Positions 33,349 to 41,802 of a stretch of DNA of 64,000 nucleotides are shown in pieces. The DNA comes from an uncultured Flavobacteriaceae bacterium (lineage in GTDB: Bacteria > Bacteroidota > Bacteroidia > Flavobacteriales > Flavobacteriaceae). Every line of letters starts with the position of its first letter. Positions within the stretch are counted from its first letter, which is position 1. Location of the stretch: NCBI GenBank assembly GCA_947502975.1, contig CANNBV010000004.1, positions 310,001-374,000 on the forward strand, written 5' to 3'. The notes beneath the pieces are model-generated. The model was not told the origin of the DNA, searched no databases, and worked only from the letters and a program-made list of their open reading frames with translations. A program made the position numbers and the translations under genes.

Positions 33349-34527
33349 CTATTGCATGCTATCTGGTTGGTAGATTAAAACCTCATCATAATAAACTTCT
33401 TCTCTACTGCTATTTACTTGAGTTTCTATAACCAAAGTGTACGCCGCTATACCCTCTAAAAATCCAGAATCTATCAAATTCCACTTACCTGTAAAATCAT
33501 CAAGTTCATCACCATTAATACTCAAAAGTTCTAAAATTTCTGATGTATTATCTCTTTTTTCAATAGTTGCAAAGATGTTAATCAAATCAGTGCCTCCATA
33601 ACCATTTCCATCGCCACGAATTCTAGCAAATGTTTGAACTCTTATACCAGATGAAACTATATCATCAGGGACTTCAACTCTATCAAAAGTTAATCTAAAA
33701 ATCCCGTCAACATCTTCAATTTGATAACCTTGTTCCCCGTCTATATATGTGCCTACGTCTTCGGTTTTTTTAGTAACACCTATTTCCTCATTTATAAATC
33801 CACTTTGAGTAGTTTCTATAAATTCTGCTCTAAAACCTATTTCATCATCAACACCCGTACCTCTGGCTGTATGCATTACATGACGTAATCCATCTATATT
33901 GAATAATTCACCTGTAAAGTTAGGGTCCTGACCATCTGGACGAATATAATCAGCTCCAGGGTCATCATCAGCAAAAGGCTCTTCAAAAGAGGTTCCTCTT
34001 ATTTTCTGTGGTGGTGGGATGAAAAATGTTAAAGAAAAACGAATCGCTTGATTGAATGCTGGATTATCAAATAATTCAGGCCCAGCTTCACCACCATTAT
34101 TTGTGTTTGTATCACTATCAAAATCAGTTAATTCTGCACTAAAAACACCATTTGGTGTAGTAATGATCGCTACAAAATCTAATGTTTTTTCAATATCAAA
34201 TTCATCAACAGTTAAGTTTAAAGCTTCTAAAATAGCTTTACCAGAAATATTTAAAGTAGCAGGAAAAGATGTTATCGTTACAAATTTATCTACAACAACA
34301 TCGCCATAAGTCATTTGTAAATCATATGAAATAATATTATTGTTAGGATCTTCAACATTATGTGAAAAAACGATAGTTTCAATTTGTAAAAAATCAAGTC
34401 TAAATGTTTCTGGAACTTTTTCCCAAACTACTAAACCTCCTCTTTCAAAATTTTCCTCCAGTACATCGCTGCTATTGTTACAGGAAATTCCTAGTATTAG
34501 TAATGCTAATAGATATATTTTTTTCAT
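33349..34527 (-). CDS. SusCD-linked lipoprotein, function unknown
   Basis: 392 residues with lipobox LGISC (about Cys16). The N-terminal half is beta-rich (TFRLDFLQIETIVFSHNVEDP), the C-terminal half (from FIPPPQKIRGTSFEEPFADDDP) contains a jelly-roll-like segment with QTFARIRGDGNGYGGTD that suggests a carbohydrate-binding-like sandwich. No named family recognised. It lies 8 nt downstream of the SusD-like gene, where SusE/F-type surface binders usually sit. Confidence 0.65.
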   Translation of the reverse strand: MKKIYLLALLILGISCNNSSDVLEENFERGGLVVWEKVPETFRLDFLQIETIVFSHNVEDPNNNIISYDLQMTYGDVVVDKFVTITSFPATLNISGKAILEALNLTVDEFDIEKTLDFVAIITTPNGVFSAELTDFDSDTNTNNGGEAGPELFDNPAFNQAIRFSLTFFIPPPQKIRGTSFEEPFADDDPGADYIRPDGQDPNFTGELFNIDGLRHVMHTARGTGVDDEIGFRAEFIETTQSGFINEEIGVTKKTEDVGTYIDGEQGYQIEDVDGIFRLTFDRVEVPDDIVSSGIRVQTFARIRGDGNGYGGTDLINIFATIEKRDNTSEILELLSINGDELDDFTGKWNLIDSGFLEGIAAYTLVIETQVNSSREEVYYDEVLIYQPDSMQ

Positions 34528-34535
34528 GATTAATA

Positions 34536-36146
34536 TTATTTAATAAAACCAGCAGGATTGGTATCCCAAAAAACCTGAGTAGTAATAGGGTGTTGGTTTA
34601 TTTGATTATTATTATTTATGGCGTCTTCTGGCAGAGAAAACGATCTTGGGAATGGTGTATTATTATCAAATATTGGAGATGTAAATACCGAAGGGAATCC
34701 AGTTCGTCTGTATCCATTATAAGATTCTGTTGAGTTTCCAAAAGATGCTAAATAATATTCTTTTAAGATAATATCTAGTTTACCTTGATCGTCTGCTGCT
34801 GCAAAAGCACTCATAACTTCGGCGACATAAGCATCTACTTCTTCTGAAGTTGCAGCAAAAAGAGAATTTGTTGCAGCACCGTTAGCAAAATTTAAAACTT
34901 TATTCATTGACTTTCTGATACCTGATTCTAACAAAAGAGAGGCATTATCATTTGTTTGTAATGATACAGCCGCTTCTGCTCTTAAAAAGTCTATAAAAGA
35001 AGATAATAATATAGGTAATATACCAGCACCAGATTGATGTTGTGTTTCTATTGCAAAATCTGGAGCACTTGGATTATTTTCATCAAAAGTACCGCCAACT
35101 GGATACAAACCATAGGTAGCTCTAAAAATAGCATCTGCTCCTCTTGACCTAGTATCTCCATGATCTCTACCATAATAAGAATTACCTAAATAACAGAAAT
35201 TAAAATTGCTAGAGCCTACACACCCAATTAAATTTTCTGAAGGATCAACATTATTTTGACGGTATATATAATATCTAAGTCTAGGGTCTGGGTTTGTTTT
35301 ATCATTTAAAAGTAGATTTAAAAAATCGTTCCCAATAAATTGGTCAAACCCTTCTGGTGCATAACCCGTATTAAAATCTAGATGACGACTATTAGGATCT
35401 ACAGCATTAGTACTGTATTGAAACTGAAAATCTTCATCTGGAGTAATAAAATCATTATCTGCTATTAATACATTAATCTTAACTACATCCCCCATATTTA
35501 CAAGCATTTTAAGCTTTAAAGATTTAGCTAATCTAATCCATGCTCTTTGTTGATCTGCGAAATTAGTTGCTTCAAAAGGATCATAAAATAAATCATTAGT
35601 TGGGGGTATCGTTGCATTTGATATATCTGCAATGGCTAAATCGATACGTTCTAAAACTGTTGCATAAATTGTTGCATCATCATCTGCTTTAGGGTTAAGA
35701 ATACCTTCATCTGCTCTATTCGCTTCAGTGAAAGGGATATCTCCCAAATAATCGACCATTGTTACTGTCGCATAAGCTGTTAAAATATCGGCCATACCCT
35801 TATGAAATAATAACTTCGTATCGTTAGCAGCTAGATCTCTTATTATAGTTGCATCTTGTGAAAATTCATAATAACGTCTATACTCACCGTTTAAAACACT
35901 TTGATTTGCTACATCTGCATAACTTTCGTTTAAATACGTGTAACGCATCACCTCATCTGTTGTACGGTTTAAATCTTGCAAAAAATCGGCTGTTTCTTTT
36001 TGCACATTATTTAACAAGAAGTTTGGATCTGCCTGATCTGGAGTGAGTAAATTTGGATTTTCCTGAAAGCTTTCATCAAAGCCCCCTAACTCACAAGATG
36101 TGAATAGTGCTAAAAAGAATAAGCCTATTATAGTTGTTTTTTTCAT
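34536..36146 (-). CDS. SusD/RagB-like outer-membrane lipoprotein
   Basis: 536 residues, lipidated at Cys in FLALFTSCELGG. TPR-rich helical SusD fold of the SusD-like_2 type: TPDQADPNFLLNNVQKETADFL, then MVDYLGDIPFTEANRADEGIL (a hallmark of this branch), WIRLAKSLKLKMLVNM, and C-terminal GYRRTGFPSVFTSP. It forms the lid of the SusC transporter and binds the imported ligand at the cell surface. Coordinated with the SusC gene 19 nt upstream. Confidence 0.93.
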   Translation of the reverse strand: MKKTTIIGLFFLALFTSCELGGFDESFQENPNLLTPDQADPNFLLNNVQKETADFLQDLNRTTDEVMRYTYLNESYADVANQSVLNGEYRRYYEFSQDATIIRDLAANDTKLLFHKGMADILTAYATVTMVDYLGDIPFTEANRADEGILNPKADDDATIYATVLERIDLAIADISNATIPPTNDLFYDPFEATNFADQQRAWIRLAKSLKLKMLVNMGDVVKINVLIADNDFITPDEDFQFQYSTNAVDPNSRHLDFNTGYAPEGFDQFIGNDFLNLLLNDKTNPDPRLRYYIYRQNNVDPSENLIGCVGSSNFNFCYLGNSYYGRDHGDTRSRGADAIFRATYGLYPVGGTFDENNPSAPDFAIETQHQSGAGILPILLSSFIDFLRAEAAVSLQTNDNASLLLESGIRKSMNKVLNFANGAATNSLFAATSEEVDAYVAEVMSAFAAADDQGKLDIILKEYYLASFGNSTESYNGYRRTGFPSVFTSPIFDNNTPFPRSFSLPEDAINNNNQINQHPITTQVFWDTNPAGFIK

Positions 36147-36165
36147 CTTTTTTAAAATTTTGTAA

Positions 36166-39100
36166 TTAGAAGTTGATAGAAACCGATAAGGCGTATCTTT
36201 TAGTAGTTGGTGTTGTTATACCTGTAGTTTCCGGATCGAAATTAAAACCGGCTGGAAACCCTGGGGCATAAAAAAATAGGTTTCTTCCACTCAAAGTAAA
36301 ATCTACACTTTCAAAAGGCAATTTTTTAAAAGTGGATTTATTAAGCCTATATGATAAAGCTATCTCACGAATTCTAAATACTGAATCATCAAAAGTTCTA
36401 TTCTCCTCTGCATCATAGAAATTACTAAACACGGCATTATTACCAGTAACCTGAATATTATTAGGTACCGTATTACCATTTGCATCTAGAATTGGTAAAC
36501 CTGTTCCAACATCACCTAAAACCCCTGGAATTACAAAACTACCTTCTCTATTTTCCGTATCTGTTGTTACACCTCTTTCTAGCAATATTTCAAAAAGATC
36601 TGAGCGTCGATCTCCACCATGTGTATACTCGAGTTGTGTTGATAATTTAAAGTTTTTATAACTTAATGTATGGATGGAGGTGGCTCTGAAATCTGGTTGA
36701 AAATTTCCAATAATTTCATCTTGAAGCCCTACATCTTCACTGGTAATTAATACTCCCGTAGCTGGGTTTATTAAAGCATTACCTTCAGAATCACGAACCA
36801 CATAACTCCCTAGAAGTATTCCAATCTCTTCGCCTTCAATGATATTATCTCTTCGTGTAAGATCTCCTGGTAAATCTACTACAACAGATTTAAAGCTTGT
36901 AAATGTGTTTCTAATATTCCAGTTAAATGCAGATTCTTTGAATAATTTAATTCCTAGATCTATTTCGATTCCTTCTGTATCTACTCTACCTGCATTTATA
37001 ACTGTATCTGTGAAACCTGTTGCAGGGGCAATTCCTGTTTCGAAAATTTGATTATCAGAAATTCGTGAAAAAACTGAAGCTTGTAACGTAATTGTATTAT
37101 TAAAAAAGTTACCTTCTAAACCTAACTCAAACTCTTTGTGTAACTCAGGTTTTAAATTCGCATTTGGCAAAGTCCCAAACAACGAGTTAGTCACTATTAA
37201 ATTTCCATTAATATCACTAAATTCTCGAGGGTCTGATGATAAGCTTGCTCTTGTATTAAATAAGTTTGGAAAACCAGAAGACGTGGCATACGCTGCTCTT
37301 ATTTTTAAATAGTTTACAAAACTATCTCCGAAATCAAATGCTGATGTGGGTATAAATGACACTGAAATTCCTGGATAAAATAAATTTTGATTAGCCTTTT
37401 CAACACTGGCTCCTTTATCAAACCTCCCAGATAAATTAAGGTAGAGGAATCTGTCGTAATCAAAATCAAACTGACCAAAAGCTCCAAAAAGGTTGCGTTT
37501 ATTGGTGTCAAAATCGCCTTCTCCTGGTGTTCTAAAGTTATTAGGCCTTAACACTCCAAATACCAATTGATCTGAATATTCGGATTCTTGAGATCTAAAT
37601 GTTTCATATCTAGAATTCACACCTAACTGAGAATCGAATCCTATTTTATCAGAAATCTTATAACTAGAAGCCAAAATAAATGTGTTATCGATATCAAATT
37701 CATTATCTGAATCTATATCTAAAGATCCTAGAGCTTCAGTAGCTCCTATACCTCCTTTATTTCTAAAACTTAAACTATTACCATTTTCTACTTGAAGACC
37801 TCCTCTGTATTTTAATGTATGATGCTCATTAAATTCATATGCTAAGTTAACAGTTGCATTCATCCTACGTACTATTGTATTTGTGCCAGTATTTTCGATG
37901 ATCCATTTAGGGTTTTCCTCATCTGTTCTATAATAGACATTAGCCCCAGTTACTGGATCTTGAAAGGGTAAATTATGGATATCTAAACTCCTTGGGATGA
38001 TATATGCGTTTTCAACTATATCTCCTCCATTTTGAGAATTTCTATTTCTAGAACTGTATGATATGGAAGCAGATAATTTTAACTTATCTGTTAACTGAGA
38101 AGTTCCTCCCAAACTCATTGTATATCTCTTAAAATCATTATTCCCCAAAATACCTCCTTCATCTGTATATCCTAATGAAAAATTTAAAGAGGTTTTTTCT
38201 CCTGTAGCACTTAAATTAACAGATGTAATTTGACCTATGCCAGTATTAAAAAAATCTTTTACGTTATTACGAGCTGCTTCGTAAGGTGCTTCAGCATTTG
38301 CAAATTCTGGAAAACTAGAATTCCCAGCTAAAGGATGTGGAATAAAATCTATATCTGTAAAACGCGCACCGTTACTACCATAATTACCAATAGTACTAGC
38401 ATCTGTCACCAAATTATTTCCAACACCATAAGTGTTTTGAAAATCTGGTAAATTAGCTACTGTATTTGTGTATGATGTTTGTGTTATTTTAGCAGTAAAA
38501 CTCTTTACACCTACTTTAGCAGCTGCTGCTTTTGTTTCAACAAGAATAACACCATTTCTACCATCACTCCCATACAAAACTGCTGCATTTAAGCCTTTAA
38601 GTACGGTGATATTTTCTATGCTATTTGGGTCGATATCTAAAAGGTTCCCAGAAAACGGCACATTATCTACAACAATTAGAGCTGCATTATCTTGGTTTAA
38701 AGATAAATTACCTCTAACTCTTATACTAGCACTAGCACCACTACTACCATTTGAAGGCGAAATTAAAACTCCTGATATTTTACCTTGTAATGTTCTAGCT
38801 ATATCCGATTCTGGACGGGTTTCTGTTTCTTCAGTATCCACTTTAGAAATAGCATATCCTAAAGCTTTTCTAGATTTTTCTATACCCTGAGCGACAACAA
38901 TTATTTCTTCAAGCTCTAGGTTATTTTCTTTTAAAATGATTTCAAGAGGCTTATTTGTGGCAATAATTTCTTGAGTTAAGTATCCAAGAAATGAAATTTC
39001 TAAAATTGCACCTTCAGTAGCATCAATAGAGAATCTACCATCAAAATCTGTTGAAACTCCAGTGGTAGTTCCTTTTATTAAAACCACAGCACCTGCTAGG

Positions 39101-39534
39101 GGTAATCCATTTTCATCAGTGATGACGCCAGTAATTTTACTCTGATTTAATTGTTTTGCATTTAAACCATCATCATATTCTCTTTTTATTATAATTTGCT
39201 TCTGAATGTATTCAACAGACACATTAAGATTTTTTAATAGTTTATCTAATACAGATGATAATTTTTCCTTTTTTGCAAATATGCTTACAATTTTATCTGT
39301 TTGAAAAACACCTTTCTCATATAAAAACTTAAAATCTGTTTTCTGTTCTATTTCATCAAAAACAGATCTTAGAGTTACCTCTTCCATTTCTAGAGTCACT
39401 TTTTTATTCTGAGAATATGTATTCGCATAAGATTGAAGTAGCGATACAAAAAGAAGAAAATAGGTAAGCTTCATTTTTAAACTTATTTTCAATGGGATAA
39501 GCTGCAAAGCCTTCCCAATTATGATTTTTTTCAT
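36166..39534 (-). CDS. SusC/RagA TonB-dependent outer-membrane transporter with STN signalling domain
   Basis: 1122 residues. After the leader (KMKLTYFLLFVSLLQSYANTYSQ) comes an STN domain (about 48-100, VTLRSVFDEIEQKTDFKFLYEKG), then a carboxypeptidase-like domain (about 130-210, GVITDENGLPLAGAVVLIKGTT), a plug (about 215-340, VRVRGNLSLNQDNAALIVVDNVPFSG) and a 22-strand barrel ending in KRYALSVSINF. The STN domain allows signalling to the FecR protein encoded upstream. TonB-dependent import with SusD; substrate unknown. An inverted repeat in the leader to fecR (39589-39612) may shape the transcript. Confidence 0.94.
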   Translation of the reverse strand: MKKIIIGKALQLIPLKISLKMKLTYFLLFVSLLQSYANTYSQNKKVTLEMEEVTLRSVFDEIEQKTDFKFLYEKGVFQTDKIVSIFAKKEKLSSVLDKLLKNLNVSVEYIQKQIIIKREYDDGLNAKQLNQSKITGVITDENGLPLAGAVVLIKGTTTGVSTDFDGRFSIDATEGAILEISFLGYLTQEIIATNKPLEIILKENNLELEEIIVVAQGIEKSRKALGYAISKVDTEETETRPESDIARTLQGKISGVLISPSNGSSGASASIRVRGNLSLNQDNAALIVVDNVPFSGNLLDIDPNSIENITVLKGLNAAVLYGSDGRNGVILVETKAAAAKVGVKSFTAKITQTSYTNTVANLPDFQNTYGVGNNLVTDASTIGNYGSNGARFTDIDFIPHPLAGNSSFPEFANAEAPYEAARNNVKDFFNTGIGQITSVNLSATGEKTSLNFSLGYTDEGGILGNNDFKRYTMSLGGTSQLTDKLKLSASISYSSRNRNSQNGGDIVENAYIIPRSLDIHNLPFQDPVTGANVYYRTDEENPKWIIENTGTNTIVRRMNATVNLAYEFNEHHTLKYRGGLQVENGNSLSFRNKGGIGATEALGSLDIDSDNEFDIDNTFILASSYKISDKIGFDSQLGVNSRYETFRSQESEYSDQLVFGVLRPNNFRTPGEGDFDTNKRNLFGAFGQFDFDYDRFLYLNLSGRFDKGASVEKANQNLFYPGISVSFIPTSAFDFGDSFVNYLKIRAAYATSSGFPNLFNTRASLSSDPREFSDINGNLIVTNSLFGTLPNANLKPELHKEFELGLEGNFFNNTITLQASVFSRISDNQIFETGIAPATGFTDTVINAGRVDTEGIEIDLGIKLFKESAFNWNIRNTFTSFKSVVVDLPGDLTRRDNIIEGEEIGILLGSYVVRDSEGNALINPATGVLITSEDVGLQDEIIGNFQPDFRATSIHTLSYKNFKLSTQLEYTHGGDRRSDLFEILLERGVTTDTENREGSFVIPGVLGDVGTGLPILDANGNTVPNNIQVTGNNAVFSNFYDAEENRTFDDSVFRIREIALSYRLNKSTFKKLPFESVDFTLSGRNLFFYAPGFPAGFNFDPETTGITTPTTKRYALSVSINF

Positions 39535-39588
39535 ACTTTTGGTAAGATTTTAAATTTAATTAGAAGTTCAATTTAAATCACTTTAAAT

Positions 39589-39612
39589 CGGAAAATGGTC
39601 CAACATTTTCCG
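39589..39612. other. Stem-loop between fecR and susC
   Basis: CGGAAAATG-gtccaa-CATTTTCCG is a perfect 9-bp stem in the 185-nt gap between two minus-strand genes. The T-run follows on the plus strand, where there is no gene to end, so it is not a normal terminator for the fecR transcript. It might act as an mRNA-processing or attenuation stem setting the fecR:susC ratio; that is speculative. Confidence 0.5.
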
Positions 39613-39719
39613 GTTTTTTTTGTGTGTTTTTTAAAACGGTTTATTGTAAAGGTTTGTTTTGCGTACCTACTTTATTAGAGGGGGTTTTAATAATAAATTC
39701 ATAAATTTTTACTTTGATT

Positions 39720-40886
39720 TTAGTTAATAATTATTTGATTGTTTTCTACTGTATAGGTGAAAGATGCAGATATACTTAGACTTTTCATTACATCATCAAT
39801 ATTTTCTTCATCAAATCTAGCAGTAAATCGTCTTTCATCAAGTGCCTCATTATTATTTATAATTGTAACGTTATATTGTCGCTCCAACTTTTTCTGAATA
39901 TTTTTAAAAGTAACTTCTTCTAATACCAATCTACCATTCATCCATGCAGTATGTTGCTCTAAGTTTGCTTTTCCAATGGTGATACTGTTATTTGTTTTAT
40001 TCCAAGATGCCTTATATCCAGGTTTTAAAATTGCTGGGTGTTGCGAATCAACATTTAGATTTGTTTCGTAAACCTCTACAGCACCCTCAACTAAAGCCGT
40101 ATTTATAATATCATCTTCTGGATATGACGACATATTGAACTTTGTACCCAAAACTTTTACATTTATAGTACTAGCATTTACTAAAAAGGGGTGTTTTGTG
40201 TCTTTAGTTACATCAAAAAAAGCTTCTCCATCTAAAAAGACTTCGCGGCTTAATCCATCTAAGAATTTAATTGGATACTTTAATGATGTTCCTGCATTGA
40301 GATATACTTTTGTTCCATCAGATAAAACAACCTGAAATCGTTTTCCATATGGCACTTTTAATGTATTGTAAGCCAATTTTTCTTCAGGTATATCTTTTTT
40401 ATATTCAAGCAAATTGCCTGTATGTGTTCCTACTATTGTACCGTTAGCATTAGTAATGTTTTTAGTGGCATCTTCAGAAATGGTTTTAATCTCTCCATTA
40501 TCTAATTGTATAGTAATTAACTCTTCTTCTAAAGACAATTCATTCTCAAGTACAACATTATTATTTGTGCTATTTTCAGGCTTTTGAAATAAATATCCAA
40601 GACTAAAAAACACTATAATTATGGCCGCATACTTTAAAAATTGCGATACATTATTATTAAAAAAGCTTTTATGTTTCTTCATTTTCTTATGAAGATCTTT
40701 TTTGATACTTTCAACATCAGGTTCGTTCATAACAACTAGTGTTTCATAATGTGTTTTCACAAATGCATCAAACTTATGCTCATTATCAGGGTTTTTAATC
40801 CATTCTGATAGCAAATCTAAATCAGAAACATCAGCCTCATTCGTGAGATATTTTATAATAATATGTTCTATTTTTGGGGAGCTCAT
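39720..40886 (-). CDS. FecR-family anti-sigma factor / membrane signal transducer
   Basis: 388 residues. The N-terminal anti-sigma region (about 1-75) faces the cytoplasm and one transmembrane helix (about 84-102, LKYAAIIIVFFSLGYLF) follows. The periplasmic FecR domain contains PYGKRFQVVLSDGTKVYLNAGTSLKYP (D-G-T-x-V-x-L-N-A), a mark of Bacteroidota FecR proteins. The C-terminal DUF4974/STN-like segment (about 330-388) ends RRFTARFDEENIDDVMKSLS. It relays the SusC STN signal to the divergently encoded sigma factor. Its promoter shares a 33-nt element with the T9SS gene at 41803. Confidence 0.93.
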   Translation of the reverse strand: MSSPKIEHIIIKYLTNEADVSDLDLLSEWIKNPDNEHKFDAFVKTHYETLVVMNEPDVESIKKDLHKKMKKHKSFFNNNVSQFLKYAAIIIVFFSLGYLFQKPENSTNNNVVLENELSLEEELITIQLDNGEIKTISEDATKNITNANGTIVGTHTGNLLEYKKDIPEEKLAYNTLKVPYGKRFQVVLSDGTKVYLNAGTSLKYPIKFLDGLSREVFLDGEAFFDVTKDTKHPFLVNASTINVKVLGTKFNMSSYPEDDIINTALVEGAVEVYETNLNVDSQHPAILKPGYKASWNKTNNSITIGKANLEQHTAWMNGRLVLEEVTFKNIQKKLERQYNVTIINNNEALDERRFTARFDEENIDDVMKSLSISASFTYTVENNQIIIN

Positions 40887-40906
40887 TTTAATGGTGTTTA
40901 TAGTTA

Positions 40907-40939
40907 GACAATGCCCATTTAGAATACCCTAAGTTTTTT
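40907..40939 (-). promoter_or_regulatory. ECF-type promoter of fecR-susCD, copy 1
   Basis: Minus strand: a run of A, then CTTAGGGTATTCTAAATGGG and CATTGTC. The element differs from 41735-41768 (plus strand) by one base over 33. Likely -35 near ACTTAGGGTA and -10 near TTGTC. It ends 20 nt before the fecR ATG. Confidence 0.8.
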
Positions 40940-41016
40940 AACTTTTTTTTACTTAAAACATCATTTTTTTACATATTTGTATCACTAATAGTGTTTTAAC
41001 ATAATTTATATATTCA

Positions 41017-41613
41017 TTGTCAGTGAATTACAATGACCAAACAACATTAATACTACATTTAAAAAAAGGAGAAGAAAACGCCTTTATCTATTTGGTAGAA
41101 ACCTATAGTAATAGGTTATATGGTTATGCACTAAGTTTATCTCATGATAAAGTTATAGCTCAAGATGTTCTTCAAAATGTATTTTTACGTATTTGGGAAA
41201 AACGAAAAACTATTGATATTAATACCTCATTTCAAAACTATTTATATAAAAGTGTTTATAATGAGTTTTTAAATATTTATAAGAAACAAAAATCAACAAT
41301 GTTATTAGAGCAAAAGTATTTTGAATCACTAGAAAGAATTACTTTAGGCTATAATGATATCTCTCTTAAAAAAGCCATAGAAAAAATCACTATTGAAATA
41401 CAAAACCTTCCTCCAAAATGTAGAGAAGTATTTGTGCTTAGTAGAAAAGACGGACTAACAAATATTGAAATATCTGATTATCTCAACGTTTCCATAAAAA
41501 CCGTAGAGGCACATATAACAAAAGCCTTCTCTGAACTTAGAAAAAAATTAGGGGATAACCTTGAATCTTTTTTATTTTTACTTCTAGACTATCCTAAACA
41601 TCTTAAACGATAA
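41017..41613 (+). CDS. RNA polymerase ECF sigma factor (partner of FecR)
   Basis: 198 residues from TTG at 41017 (TTG-TCA-GTG; the GTG at 41023 is an alternative). Region 2 (about 20-90): YLVETYSNRLYGYALSLSHDKVIAQDVLQNVFLRIWEKR; region 4 (about 125-190): IQNLPPKCREVFVLSRKDGLTNIEISDYLNVSIKTVEAHITKA. It is the cytoplasmic partner of the FecR protein, divergently encoded 130 nt away, and probably directs transcription of the fecR-susCD unit and the T9SS gene through a shared promoter. A CATATTTG -7-like element (40972-40979) may provide its own constitutive promoter. Confidence 0.93.
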   Translation: MSVNYNDQTTLILHLKKGEENAFIYLVETYSNRLYGYALSLSHDKVIAQDVLQNVFLRIWEKRKTIDINTSFQNYLYKSVYNEFLNIYKKQKSTMLLEQKYFESLERITLGYNDISLKKAIEKITIEIQNLPPKCREVFVLSRKDGLTNIEISDYLNVSIKTVEAHITKAFSELRKKLGDNLESFLFLLLDYPKHLKR

Positions 41614-41734
41614 TCTAAGCAATCGTTAGATTACTGTAAAAGAGAATATTTTATTTCTAAAACAACACCTTTAAAAATTTCTTTATTAATTAGAAAACGG
41701 TTGTATTTAAATCATTCTGTTTTTAAAATTAAAC

Positions 41735-41768
41735 AAAAAAACTTAGGGTATTCTAAACGGGCATTGTC
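41735..41768 (+). promoter_or_regulatory. ECF-type promoter of the T9SS protein gene, copy 2
   Basis: Plus strand run of seven A, then CTTAGGGTATTCTAAACGGG and CATTGTC, near-identical to the fecR promoter (40907-40939). It ends 34 nt before the ATG at 41803 and is placed as a -35/-10 unit. This is a clean case of a second target of the same sigma factor. Confidence 0.8.
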
Positions 41769-41802
41769 ACTTAAATATACGAACTTCTAAAAATTTAAAG
41801 TG

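Noticed and set aside
39589-39620. Terminator on the plus strand between susC and fecR
   Set aside because: The U-run is on the plus strand where no gene precedes it; treated as a stem in the minus-strand transcript.
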